DNA from: Curtobacterium citreum
Lineage (GTDB): Bacteria > Actinomycetota > Actinomycetes > Actinomycetales > Microbacteriaceae
Assembly (NCBI RefSeq): GCF_006715175.1
Contig: NZ_VFMQ01000001.1
Coordinates: forward strand, 2,914,001 to 2,978,000
DNA length: 64,000 nucleotides
Direction of reading: 5' to 3'
Positions 1 to 8,989 of this stretch are shown piece after piece. The notes below the pieces were generated by a model. That model did not search any database. It worked only from the letters and a program-made list of their open reading frames with translations, and was not told the origin of the DNA. The position numbers were made by a program, and so were the translations under genes. Positions within the stretch are counted from its first letter, which is position 1. Each line of letters begins with the position of its first letter.

Positions 1-97
1 TCTGGTGGGAGACGCCCGCGCGCTCGGCGACGTCGAAGATCGTCGGGGCCTTGCGGCGTCTGCCGCCGGCACCACCGAGCGCGGTCGTGGTCGTCAC
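1..97 (-). CDS. LacI-family transcriptional regulator, N-terminus only (cut by window edge)
   Basis: The minus strand from a GTG at 97 reads through the window edge without a stop. After a basic Gly/Arg-rich leader it encodes KAPTIFDVAERAGVSHQ, the start of a LacI-type helix-turn-helix (helix 1 and turn before the recognition helix). Only 32 residues are visible, so the ligand domain is unknown. It is divergent from the chvE sugar-transport operon, whose promoter carries a perfect LacI-type palindrome (188-199), so it is the natural candidate repressor of that operon. Start choice rests on the family pattern of a short basic leader before the helix-turn-helix. Confidence 0.75.
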   Translation of the reverse strand, partial: MTTTTALGGAGGRRRKAPTIFDVAERAGVSHQ

Positions 98-158
98 GGG
101 GCTGAGCGTACCGCGCAGTCCGCCCGACGAGGCAAAGTCCCGAAACGGTCACGACGAG

Positions 159-199
159 TTGACACCCCGTGACGGAACCCTCAGTATGTGAGCGCTCAC
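159..199 (+). promoter_or_regulatory. Promoter of the chvE operon with LacI-type operator
   Basis: A perfect -35 TTGACA (159-164), a 17-nt spacer and a -10 CAGTAT (182-187) are followed at once by the perfect palindrome GTGAGCGCTCAC (188-199). The operator would cover the transcription start, the usual geometry for repression. The same 12-mer recurs at 21421 and 21538. Confidence 0.75.
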
Positions 200-277
200 C
201 CGAGCAATCCCACGGGGCACAGCAGCCCCAGCACCTGAGCGCGTCGAGGACGACGCGAGAGGAACAGAGGTACTTCG

Positions 278-1408
278 ATGATGAAGCGCAGGATCATCGC
301 GGGCGTCGCAGCAGTCGGCATCGCGTTCTCCCTGGCGGCGTGCTCGGCCGGTGGCCGGGCGTCGACCGAGGGCGGCACCAGCAGCGGCGACAACAAGGGC
401 GCGCTCGTGGGCGTCGCCATGCCCACCAAGGTCTCCGAGCGGTGGATCAAGGACGGCGACGCCGTCAAGAGCGACCTCGAGAAGGCCGGCTACAAGGTCG
501 ATCTCGAGTACGGCGACAACAAGGTCCAGCAGCAGGCCCAGCAGGTCAGCAACATGATCACCAAGGGCGCGAAGGTCCTGATCATCGCGTCGATCGACGG
601 TGGGGCGCTCTCCGACCAGCTCGACGCCGCCGCGAAGGCCGGCATCAAGGTCATCTCCTACGACCGCCTGCTCACCGGCAACAAGAACGTCGACTACTAC
701 GTCTCGTTCGACAACTACAAGGTCGGCGTCGACCAGGCCACCTCGCTGCTGACGGGCCTCGGCCTCGTCGACGCGGACGGCAAGAAGACGGACAAGAAGG
801 GTCCGTTCAACATCGAGGTCTTCGCCGGTTCGCTCGACGACAACAACGCCGGCTTCTTCTTCAACGGCGCGATGGACACCCTCAAGCCGTACCTCGCGGA
901 CGGCACGCTGAAGATCCAGTCCGGCCAGGACCAGCTCTCCCAGGCCGCGACGCAGCAGTGGGACCCGGCGACCGCCAAGGCCCGCATGCAGAACCTGATC
1001 GCCAAGTCGTACTCCGGCGGCACCACGCTGAACGGCGTGCTCTCGCCCTACGACGGCATGTCGATCGGCATCATCTCGGCTCTCCAGGGTGCCGGCTACG
1101 GCACCTCGGACCGTCCGCTCCCGATCGTCACCGGCCAGGACGCCGAGGCCGCCTCGGTCAAGTCGATCATCGCCGGCCAGCAGTACTCGACGATCTACAA
1201 GGACACCCGCAAGCTCGCCAAGCAGTCGGTCACCATGGCCGAGGACCTGCTGACGGGCAAGAAGCCCGAGGTGAACGACACCAAGAGCTACGACAACAAG
1301 GTCAAGGTCGTCCCGACCTACCTGTTCCAGCCCACCGTCGTCACGAAGGACAACTACAAGTCCGTCCTGATCGACAGCGGCTACTACACCGAGGCCGACC
1401 TCAAGTGA
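278..1408 (+). CDS. chvE: Multiple-monosaccharide ABC transporter, substrate-binding lipoprotein
   Basis: This is the sugar-binding component of a ChvE-MmsA-MmsB (GguAB) type importer for monosaccharides such as arabinose, xylose, galactose or glucose. The 376-residue protein opens with a lipoprotein signal ([20 protein letters not shown], lipid-attachment Cys22) followed by a Gly/Ser linker and a periplasmic-binding-protein type 1 fold, with the family features [11 protein letters not shown] near the start and VLSPYDGM in the second lobe. Two adjacent ATGs (278 and 281) are possible; GAGG lies 8-11 nt upstream. It leads the operon with the ATPase and permease behind it. A hairpin at 1486-1517 separates it from mmsA and could keep the binding protein in excess. 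The family is clear; the exact sugar is not. Confidence 0.9.
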   Translation: MMKRRIIAGVAAVGIAFSLAACSAGGRASTEGGTSSGDNKGALVGVAMPTKVSERWIKDGDAVKSDLEKAGYKVDLEYGDNKVQQQAQQVSNMITKGAKVLIIASIDGGALSDQLDAAAKAGIKVISYDRLLTGNKNVDYYVSFDNYKVGVDQATSLLTGLGLVDADGKKTDKKGPFNIEVFAGSLDDNNAGFFFNGAMDTLKPYLADGTLKIQSGQDQLSQAATQQWDPATAKARMQNLIAKSYSGGTTLNGVLSPYDGMSIGIISALQGAGYGTSDRPLPIVTGQDAEAASVKSIIAGQQYSTIYKDTRKLAKQSVTMAEDLLTGKKPEVNDTKSYDNKVKVVPTYLFQPTVVTKDNYKSVLIDSGYYTEADLK

Positions 1409-1485
1409 CGATCGTCGACTCCGGCACAGTGCCGGATCCCGGCACCGAGACCGACCTCGAGTAGGTCCCGACCATCTGCCGGACC

Positions 1486-1517
1486 GGAGGCGCGGTGCAC
1501 ATCCGCACCGCGCCTCC
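1486..1517. repeat. Intra-operon palindrome, family A, between chvE and mmsA
   Basis: A perfect 13-bp stem (1486-1498 with 1505-1517) and a 6-nt loop. The right flank continues as CCCGTCCGT, matching other family A copies at 19616, 24914, 30637, 35327, 40985, 53944 and 60036. The position after a binding-protein gene suggests attenuation or 3'-end protection of the chvE transcript. Confidence 0.75.
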
Positions 1518-1569
1518 CGTCCGTCTCCACCCGCGCGCGGAAGCGCGCACGACGGAAAGGCGGTCCCAC

Positions 1570-3109
<1,540 letters not shown>

Positions 3110-3123
<14 letters not shown>

Positions 3124-4291
3124 GTCCGCCGCCGGCTACCTCACCGGGCAGCTCCGACAGATCGGCCTGTTCATCGCGCTGATCGTCATCGTCATCTTCT
3201 TCCAGGTGACGACGAGCGGCATCACCCTGGCCCCGATCAACGTCTCGAACCTGATCGTCCAGAACAGCTACATCCTCATCCTCGCCATCGGCATGGTGAT
3301 GGTCATCATCGCCGGCCACATCGACCTGTCGGTCGGGTCGGTGGTCGCCTTCACGGGTGCCATGGCCGGCGTGATGATCACGCAGTGGGGCATCCCGTGG
3401 CCGATCGCGGTCGTCCTCTGCCTGGTGCTCGGCGGCCTGGTCGGCGCCTGGCAGGGCTTCTGGATCGCCTACTTCGGGATCCCGGCGTTCATCGTGACCC
3501 TGGCGGGCATGCTCGCCTTCCGCGGTGCCGCGCAGATCGTCCTGCAGAACCAGCAGATCTCGCCCTTCCCGGACGGCTTCCGCTCGCTCGGCTCGGGCTT
3601 CCTGCCCTCGTTCGGCACCTCGGGCTACGAGCCGCTGACGATGGTCCTCGGCTTCGCCGCCGCGGCGATCATGATCGTCGTCTCGCTCCGTGGCCGTGCC
3701 ACCCGGCGCAAGTACCAGCTCGAGAGCGAGCCGCTCGTCTGGTTCCTCGTCAAGCTCGCCTTCGGCGTCGCGCTCGTCATCTACGTCGCGCTGCTGCTCG
3801 CCAGCTACAACGGCACGCCGATCGTCCTCGTCGTCCTCGGGCTGCTCGTGGTCGTCTACTCGGTGGTCATGCGGAGCGCGGTGTTCGGTCGCCACGTCTA
3901 CGCGATCGGCGGCAACGCCCTCGCCGCGCAGCTGTCCGGCGTGAAGACGAAGCGTGTCACGTTCCTGCTGTTCGTGAACATGGGCGTCATCGCGGCGCTG
4001 GCGGGCGTGGTCTTCACCGGCCAGCTCAACCTGGCCGCCCCGGGTGCCGGCAACGGCTTCGAGCTCGACGCCATCGCGGCCGTGTTCATCGGTGGCGCAG
4101 CGGTCACCGGCGGCATCGGCACCGTCCCGGGCGCGATCATCGGTGGTCTCATCATCGGCATCCTGAACAACGGCATGTCGATCCTCGGCGTCGGCACCGA
4201 GTACCAGTCGCTCATCAAGGGCCTGGTGCTGCTCGCGGCCGTCGCGTTCGACGTGTTCAACAAGCGTCGGGCTGCGTCCGCGCGCAAGTAG
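3110..4291 (+). CDS. mmsB: Multiple-monosaccharide ABC transporter, permease
   Basis: Membrane component of the same importer (393 residues, BPD_transp_2/AraH-XylH type). About ten hydrophobic segments are visible, with the family motif [28 protein letters not shown] split here as [15 protein letters not shown] then a helix near residues 325-350. An insertion with [10 protein letters not shown] around residue 200 is the cytoplasmic loop typical of the XylH subgroup. It starts inside the end of mmsA (14-nt overlap). It is the last gene of the operon, followed by the strong hairpin at 4339-4393. Confidence 0.93.
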
Positions 4292-4316
4292 GGCGGGTCC
4301 CGCCCCGTTCCCCTTC

Positions 4317-4393
4317 CCCTGGTGGAGGGCCCCTCCCTGGTGGAGCAGAAGACGTCGGGTCGCCGTGTGGCGCCCGACGTCTTCTGCTCCACC
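4317..4393. terminator. Bidirectional terminator, family B hairpin with an upstream direct copy
   Basis: A perfect 21-bp stem (4339-4359 with 4373-4393; arms begin GGTGGAGCAGAAG) with a 13-nt loop sits between convergent genes. The first 11 nt (CCCTGGTGGAG) also occur 18 nt upstream at 4317, so two direct copies face one inverted copy. A related hairpin lies at 30757-30815. Confidence 0.8.
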
Positions 4394-4413
4394 GCTTCGT
4401 TCTGCGGACCGGG

Positions 4414-5757
4414 TCAGGCGGTCAGGACGGCCCACCCACCGGCCGGGAGGCGCAGGGTCCCGTCCCGCAGGTCGCCACCGCCCGCCTCGACCCGCGTCGC
4501 GTCGGCTGCGGGCACCTCGGCTGGGTCGTCGGCAAGGTTCAGGGCGGTCACCACGGCCGCGTCCGCGGTCGCCGTCCGCAGCACCAGTGCCGTGTTCGTC
4601 AGGTGCACGACGTCGGTGTGGGCGCGGTGCAGCCACGGCATCCGCCGGCGGAGGGCGACGAGGGCCTGGTAGGTGCGGGTCAGGTCGGTCGGGCTCGGCG
4701 GCGTCGCGGGCAGCTCCGGACGCACGGCGTCGTCCCCGCCCAGGCGCTCCTCCTTGACGGCCGTCCAGCCGTACTCGTCGCCGGCGTAGACCACGGGGGT
4801 CCCGGCGACCGTGAACAGGACGGCGGCCGCGTGCCCGGCGAAGCGCTCTCCCACCGCGCTGGCGATGCGGGTGACGTCGTGGTTGCCGACGAACGTCGTG
4901 GGGACGAACGTGCCGAGCAGGGCGTCGTGGCGCTCGACCGCGTGCGCCAGCTCGAAGCAGTTCCGGTCGGCGATCCCGTGCCATGTGCCCTGCCAGAGCT
5001 CGTACTGCGTGGTCGAGTCCATCGTCGACGCCGTCACGATCGCGGTCGCGTCGCCGTGGATCACCTCGCCGCTGCACCATGCGTCCGGGAACCGCTCCCG
5101 CACGCGGGGCAGCACCGCCGTCCAGAACGCCGGCGGCACCGCGTACGCCGCGTCGAGCCGCCAGCCGTCGATCCCCCGTGCGAGCCAGTGCGTCATCACC
5201 TCGACCACCAGGTCCTGCACCGCCGGGGAGTCGTGGTCGAGCGCCACGAGGATGTCGTGCCCCTCGAAGTCCCCCACCGGCACCGGGTCGCCCGGCTGCC
5301 AGCCCGTCCAGTCCACCGCGAACAGGTCGGCGGTCGGGGCGTCGGGTCCGTGCTCTTCGAGCGCGCGGAACGCGGGGTGGTCCCGTCCGACGTGGTTGAA
5401 GACCCCGTCGAACAGCACCCGCACGCCGCGGTCGTGCGCCGCCGCGAGCAGGGCGTCGAGGTCGGCGTCGTCGCCGAGGCGCGGGTCGACGCGGAAGTGG
5501 TCGACGACGTCGTAGCCGTGGGTGCTGCTCGCGGACACCGGACCGAGGAGCAGCCCGTTCAGCCCGAGGTCGACCACGTGGTCGAGCCACGGCACGAGCC
5601 GGGACAACCGGTGCTCGACCGGCCGCTCGTCGACCGGCGTCGTCGGACGGATCTCGGCCCCGACGGCTCCGAGCGGGTAGACGTGCCACCACATCGCGTG
5701 CTCGACCCACGCGGGATCCTCCGGGCGGGCGGGGGCTGCTTCGTCGGCGGCGTTCAC
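4414..5757 (-). CDS. Alpha-amylase family glycoside hydrolase (GH13)
   Basis: A cytoplasmic GH13 enzyme of 447 residues acting on alpha-glucosidic bonds, probably short malto-oligosaccharides since there is no signal peptide. All four GH13 signature regions are present: region I VLFDGVFNH (residues 114-122), region II GWRLDAA with nucleophile Asp202, region III CSGEVIH with acid/base Glu231, and region IV FVGNHD with Asp294. A short C-terminal beta domain follows. It is divergent from the DUF2256/DUF3253 gene and convergent with mmsB. The substrate could equally be trehalose-type or sucrose-type sugars; the motifs do not decide. Confidence 0.88.
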   Translation of the reverse strand: MNAADEAAPARPEDPAWVEHAMWWHVYPLGAVGAEIRPTTPVDERPVEHRLSRLVPWLDHVVDLGLNGLLLGPVSASSTHGYDVVDHFRVDPRLGDDADLDALLAAAHDRGVRVLFDGVFNHVGRDHPAFRALEEHGPDAPTADLFAVDWTGWQPGDPVPVGDFEGHDILVALDHDSPAVQDLVVEVMTHWLARGIDGWRLDAAYAVPPAFWTAVLPRVRERFPDAWCSGEVIHGDATAIVTASTMDSTTQYELWQGTWHGIADRNCFELAHAVERHDALLGTFVPTTFVGNHDVTRIASAVGERFAGHAAAVLFTVAGTPVVYAGDEYGWTAVKEERLGGDDAVRPELPATPPSPTDLTRTYQALVALRRRMPWLHRAHTDVVHLTNTALVLRTATADAAVVTALNLADDPAEVPAADATRVEAGGGDLRDGTLRLPAGGWAVLTA

Positions 5758-5816
5758 CGACCCGATGCTGCCAGCCCGAGCCTGGGCTGTGTGCGGGACC
5801 GGACAGCGGGACCAGG

Positions 5817-6224
5817 ATGGTCGGCATGGGACGAGCGATCAGGACCGCTGCGGACGCGTCGGCGTCGGCCGAGGCGCAGGCCGAGCGGACGTGCGCCTCG
5901 TGCGGCCGCCGGATGCCGTCGTCCGCCGCCCCGGACGCGAAGTGGTGCTCCGCCGCGTGCCGGAAGCACGGTGTCGACGCCACCGACCGGGCGCTCGAGC
6001 AGCGGATCGACGAGCTGCTCGCCGCCCGCCCCCGCACGGCGAGCATCTGCCCGTCCGAGGCCGCCCGCTCGCTCGAGCCGGACGACTGGCGCCCGCTCAT
6101 GGAGCCGGCGCGCCGGGCTGCCCGCCGGATGGTGGCGCGGGGCGAGGTCGAGATCACCCAGCACGGCACCGTCGTCGACCCGTCCACCGCCAAGGGACCG
6201 ATCCGGATCCGACGTCCCCGGTAG
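5817..6224 (+). CDS. DUF2256 and DUF3253 domain protein
   Basis: A 135-residue protein of unknown function with two recognisable parts. Residues 25-50 form a small zinc-binding module (CASC...WCSAAC) of the DUF2256 type. Residues 60-133 match DUF3253 (RIDELLAARP, ASICPSEAARSL, DDWRPLMEPAR, GEVEITQ, GPIRI), a winged-helix-like unit often found alone or with DUF2256. An alternative start is the ATG at 5826, better spaced from the CAGG at 5813. It diverges from the GH13 gene with about 60 bp between them. Confidence 0.8.
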   Translation: MVGMGRAIRTAADASASAEAQAERTCASCGRRMPSSAAPDAKWCSAACRKHGVDATDRALEQRIDELLAARPRTASICPSEAARSLEPDDWRPLMEPARRAARRMVARGEVEITQHGTVVDPSTAKGPIRIRRPR

Positions 6225-6259
6225 GGAACACCTGACGCCCGACCGCGTTGCACCCGGGG

Positions 6260-7354
6260 ATGACGACCTCCACCGAAGCGACCCCCGTCCGTCCCGAAGC
6301 CCTCGTCGTGGGCGCCAGCGGCATCACCGGCTCCGCCCTCGTCGACCACCTCCTCTCCCTGGGCTGGCGCGTCACCGCGCTGTCCCGCCGACCGCTCGCC
6401 CGCGACGGCGTCCGGACCGTCGCCGCCGACCTCCGCGACCCGGCGTCCCTCGACGCGGCACTCGCCGGCGAACGCCCGACCCACGTGTTCTTCACCGCGT
6501 GGCAGCGCCAGGAGACCGAGGCGGAGAACATCCGCGTGAACGGCGGCATGGTCCGCGACCTGCTCGCCGCCCTGTCGAACGCGCCGCTCGAGCACGTCGC
6601 GCTCGTCACCGGCCTGAAGCACTACCTCGGACCGTTCGAGGCGTACGCCGCCGGGGTCGTGCCGGACACGCCCTTCCACGAGGAGGAGCCGCGGCTGGAC
6701 GTCCCGAACTTCTACTACGCGCAGGAGGACGAGCTCTTCGCCGCCGCCGAGCGCCAGGGATTCACGTGGTCGGTGCACCGCTCGCACACCGTGATCGGCC
6801 ACGCCGTCGGCAACGCGATGAACATGGGCCTGACGCTCGCCGTGCAGGCCACGCTCGCGAAGGAGCTCGACCTGGACTTCGTGTTCCCGGGGAGCGCCGC
6901 GCAGTGGGACGGGCTCACGGACATGACCGACGCCGGGCTCCTCGCCGAGCACATGGTGTGGGCGGCGACGAGCCCCGAGGGTGCCGACGAGGCGTTCAAC
7001 GTCGTGGACGGCGACGTCTTCCGCTGGCGGTGGATGTGGCCGCGACTCGCCGCGCACCTGGGCGTCGACCCGGCGCGCGTCGTCGGGTACGCCGACGGTC
7101 CGCGCCCGCTCGAGGAGCAGATGGCGCCGCACGAGCACGCCTGGGCCGGCATCGCCGAACGGCACGGCCTGGTCGAACCCGACGTCACGCGGCTCGCCTC
7201 GTGGTGGCACACCGACGCCGACCTCGGCCGCGAGATGGAGGTCGTCACCGACATGGGGAAGAGCCGCGAGGCCGGGTTCACCGGGTACCGGCGCACCGAC
7301 CGCGCGTTCGCCGATCTGTTCGACCGCTACCGGGCGGACCGCCTGGTCCCGTAG
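6260..7354 (+). CDS. PRISE-like SDR-family NAD(P)-dependent reductase
   Basis: A Rossmann-fold oxidoreductase related to progesterone-5-beta-reductase/iridoid-synthase-like (PRISE) enzymes. The N-terminus has the nucleotide-binding GASGITG, then THVFFTAW, the VTGLKHYLG strand, and the PRISE markers NFYYAQED (active-site Tyr region) and WSVHRSHTVIG. It is cytoplasmic at 364 residues. ATG 6260 is preferred; an in-frame TTG at 6248 adds only MHPG. It lies alone on the plus strand and is closed by a short hairpin at 7357-7382. The natural substrate (enone reduction is typical of the family) is not shown. Confidence 0.85.
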   Translation: MTTSTEATPVRPEALVVGASGITGSALVDHLLSLGWRVTALSRRPLARDGVRTVAADLRDPASLDAALAGERPTHVFFTAWQRQETEAENIRVNGGMVRDLLAALSNAPLEHVALVTGLKHYLGPFEAYAAGVVPDTPFHEEEPRLDVPNFYYAQEDELFAAAERQGFTWSVHRSHTVIGHAVGNAMNMGLTLAVQATLAKELDLDFVFPGSAAQWDGLTDMTDAGLLAEHMVWAATSPEGADEAFNVVDGDVFRWRWMWPRLAAHLGVDPARVVGYADGPRPLEEQMAPHEHAWAGIAERHGLVEPDVTRLASWWHTDADLGREMEVVTDMGKSREAGFTGYRRTDRAFADLFDRYRADRLVP

Positions 7355-7356
7355 TC

Positions 7357-7382
7357 GTACCCCGTCGGCGAGATCGGGGTAC
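7357..7382. terminator. Short hairpin after the PRISE-like reductase
   Basis: An 8-bp stem GTACCCCG/CGGGGTAC with a 10-nt loop starts 2 nt after the stop codon. No U-tract follows, as is usual in this GC-rich window. Confidence 0.5.
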
Positions 7383-7485
7383 GTGAACCTCCGGCTGCGC
7401 CGCGAAGGGACGGGAGGCTCGTGGTTCAGTCGGGTGCACAGGCGCCGGGGACCCTCGGCGGGATCCCCGGAGGAAGGACGACACC

Positions 7486-7662
7486 ATGTCGCTCGGAGAC
7501 AAGGCGAAGGACGCCACCCAGAAGATCGTCGGCAAGGTCGAGGAGGCCGTCGGCAAGCACACGGACGACGCCGAACTGACGCACCAGGGCCAGAAGGACC
7601 AGGTCATGGGCGAGGCGCGCCTCGACAAGGAGAAGGCGAAGGACCACCTCGAGGGCAAGTGA
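7486..7662 (+). CDS. CsbD-like stress protein
   Basis: A small (58-residue) hydrophilic, highly charged protein matching the CsbD family: GDKAKDATQKIVGKVEEAVGK, then a central LTHQGQKDQ and a Lys/Glu-rich end. CsbD proteins are general-stress proteins in Gram-positive bacteria; biochemical function is unknown. An excellent ribosome binding site (AGGAAGGA, 7471-7478) fixes the ATG at 7486. It is followed by a strong hairpin at 7679-7710. Confidence 0.88.
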   Translation: MSLGDKAKDATQKIVGKVEEAVGKHTDDAELTHQGQKDQVMGEARLDKEKAKDHLEGK

Positions 7663-7678
7663 GCCTCGAGCACCGCTG

Positions 7679-7710
7679 ACGCCCGCACCGCCACCAGGCG
7701 GTGCGGGCGT
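7679..7710. terminator. Strong hairpin terminator after the CsbD gene
   Basis: A perfect 14-bp GC-rich stem (7679-7692 with 7697-7710) with the 4-nt loop ACCA lies 16 nt after the stop codon. Confidence 0.75.
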
Positions 7711-7732
7711 CCGCCGTTCCGGGGCCCTGCCG

Positions 7733-7780
7733 CTCTGCCGCTCAGCCGCTCAGCCGCTCAGCCGCTCAGCCGCTCAGCCG
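7733..7780. repeat. 8-bp tandem repeat CTCAGCCG
   Basis: Five perfect head-to-tail copies of CTCAGCCG (7741-7780) are preceded by one variant copy CTCTGCCG (7733-7740). The array abuts the stop codon of the convergent radical SAM gene, so a change in copy number would alter only the 3' flank. It looks like a slippage-prone microsatellite. Confidence 0.85.
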
Positions 7781-8854
7781 CTAGAACGCGTAGCGGATGC
7801 GGCAGCTCGGCACGTGCTCCGCCACGAGCTCCCGGAAGCGCTCGACGAGCTGCCCCTTCGTCGCCGCCCGGTAGCGGACGTTGACGGCGCCGTTCTGCGA
7901 CACCTTCTGCTCCTGCAGGTCCGGGCGCCAGAGCAGGTCCTCGGCCTTCGGGTGCCAGCCGAGGTTGACCTCGTGCAGGCCCTGGTTGTGGGTGAGGAAG
8001 ATGACCTCGGCCGCGAGCTGTGCCTTGGCCGCCGGGGAGAGGACGTCGTCCACCTGTCGCAGGAGGTCGGCCCAGTCAGACTCCCACGTCGGCGTCAGGA
8101 TCACCGGCGAGAAGTTCAGGTGGACCTCGTAGCCGGCGTCGACGAAGTCGTTCACCGCGGCGATCCGCTCGGCCACGGGCGAGGTCCGGATGTCCGTGAC
8201 CTTCGCGGTCTCCTGCGGCATGAGCGAGAACCGGATGCGCGTGCGGCCCATCGGGTCCCAGTCGAGCAGGTCCCGGTTGACGTACTTCGTCGCGAAGGAC
8301 GCCTTGGCGGTGGGGCTCATCCGGAACAGATCGCAGAGGTCGCGGACGTTCTCGCTGAGCTGCGCGTCGACCGAGCAGTCGCTGTTCTCGCCGATGTCGT
8401 AGACCCACGCGTCGGGGTCGCACTGGTTCGGTTCGGTCTTCGGCCCCTGCTTCGCGATGTTCCGCGCGACGTGCTTCGTGATCTGCTCGATGTTCGCGAA
8501 GACGGTCACGGGGTTCGAGTAGCCCTTGCGTCGCGGCACGTAGCAGTACGCGCACGCCATCGCGCAGCCGTTCGCGGTCGAGGGGGCGATGAAGTCGGCG
8601 GAGCGGCCGTTCGGCCGGGTGACGAGCGACTTCTTCACGCCGAGGACGAGCGCCTCGGTCTTGATCCGCACCCAGCGGCGGACGTTGCGTTCGTCGCCGT
8701 GGACCTCGGGGATGTTCCAGTGCGAGGCCACGGGGACGATCTCGGCGTCCGGCCACCGCACCACCACGTCCTGTCCGCGCGGCAGGTCGAGCGCGGCGGC
8801 TTCGGCGTAGATGCGCCGGACGTCGAGGAGCGGTCGTTCGGGACGAGTGTTCAC
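7781..8854 (-). CDS. Spore-photoproduct-lyase-family radical SAM protein
   Basis: A 357-residue member of the SPL-like radical SAM family (COG1533). The iron-sulphur motif CAMACAYC (Cys97, Cys101, Cys104; CxxxCxxC as in SPL) follows a FIAPSTANG strand, and conserved CYVPRRKGYSNP and GENSDCSVDAQLSE segments follow. The DNA-repair activity of true SPL on spore photoproduct is known only in spore formers; this organism group does not sporulate, so the substrate here is open. The GTG at 8854 is preferred over the GTG at 8860 because AGGA is then about 8 nt upstream. It diverges from the Ig-repeat gene. Confidence 0.85.
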   Translation of the reverse strand: MNTRPERPLLDVRRIYAEAAALDLPRGQDVVVRWPDAEIVPVASHWNIPEVHGDERNVRRWVRIKTEALVLGVKKSLVTRPNGRSADFIAPSTANGCAMACAYCYVPRRKGYSNPVTVFANIEQITKHVARNIAKQGPKTEPNQCDPDAWVYDIGENSDCSVDAQLSENVRDLCDLFRMSPTAKASFATKYVNRDLLDWDPMGRTRIRFSLMPQETAKVTDIRTSPVAERIAAVNDFVDAGYEVHLNFSPVILTPTWESDWADLLRQVDDVLSPAAKAQLAAEVIFLTHNQGLHEVNLGWHPKAEDLLWRPDLQEQKVSQNGAVNVRYRAATKGQLVERFRELVAEHVPSCRIRYAF

Positions 8855-8989
8855 CGGCACGTTCCTACCAGCACCCACCGACGTGTCCGTGGCCAGAGCA
8901 GCGCACGAGCAATACATCGCATTCTCTATTCCTCCAGTCGGGTCGGCTTGCATGGACCGTCCGCATCCCACACCCAGCAGAGGACTCCC

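Noticed and set aside
6248-6262. TTG start for the PRISE-like reductase
   Set aside because: It adds only MHPG and lacks a ribosome binding site; ATG 6260 begins at the family N-terminus.
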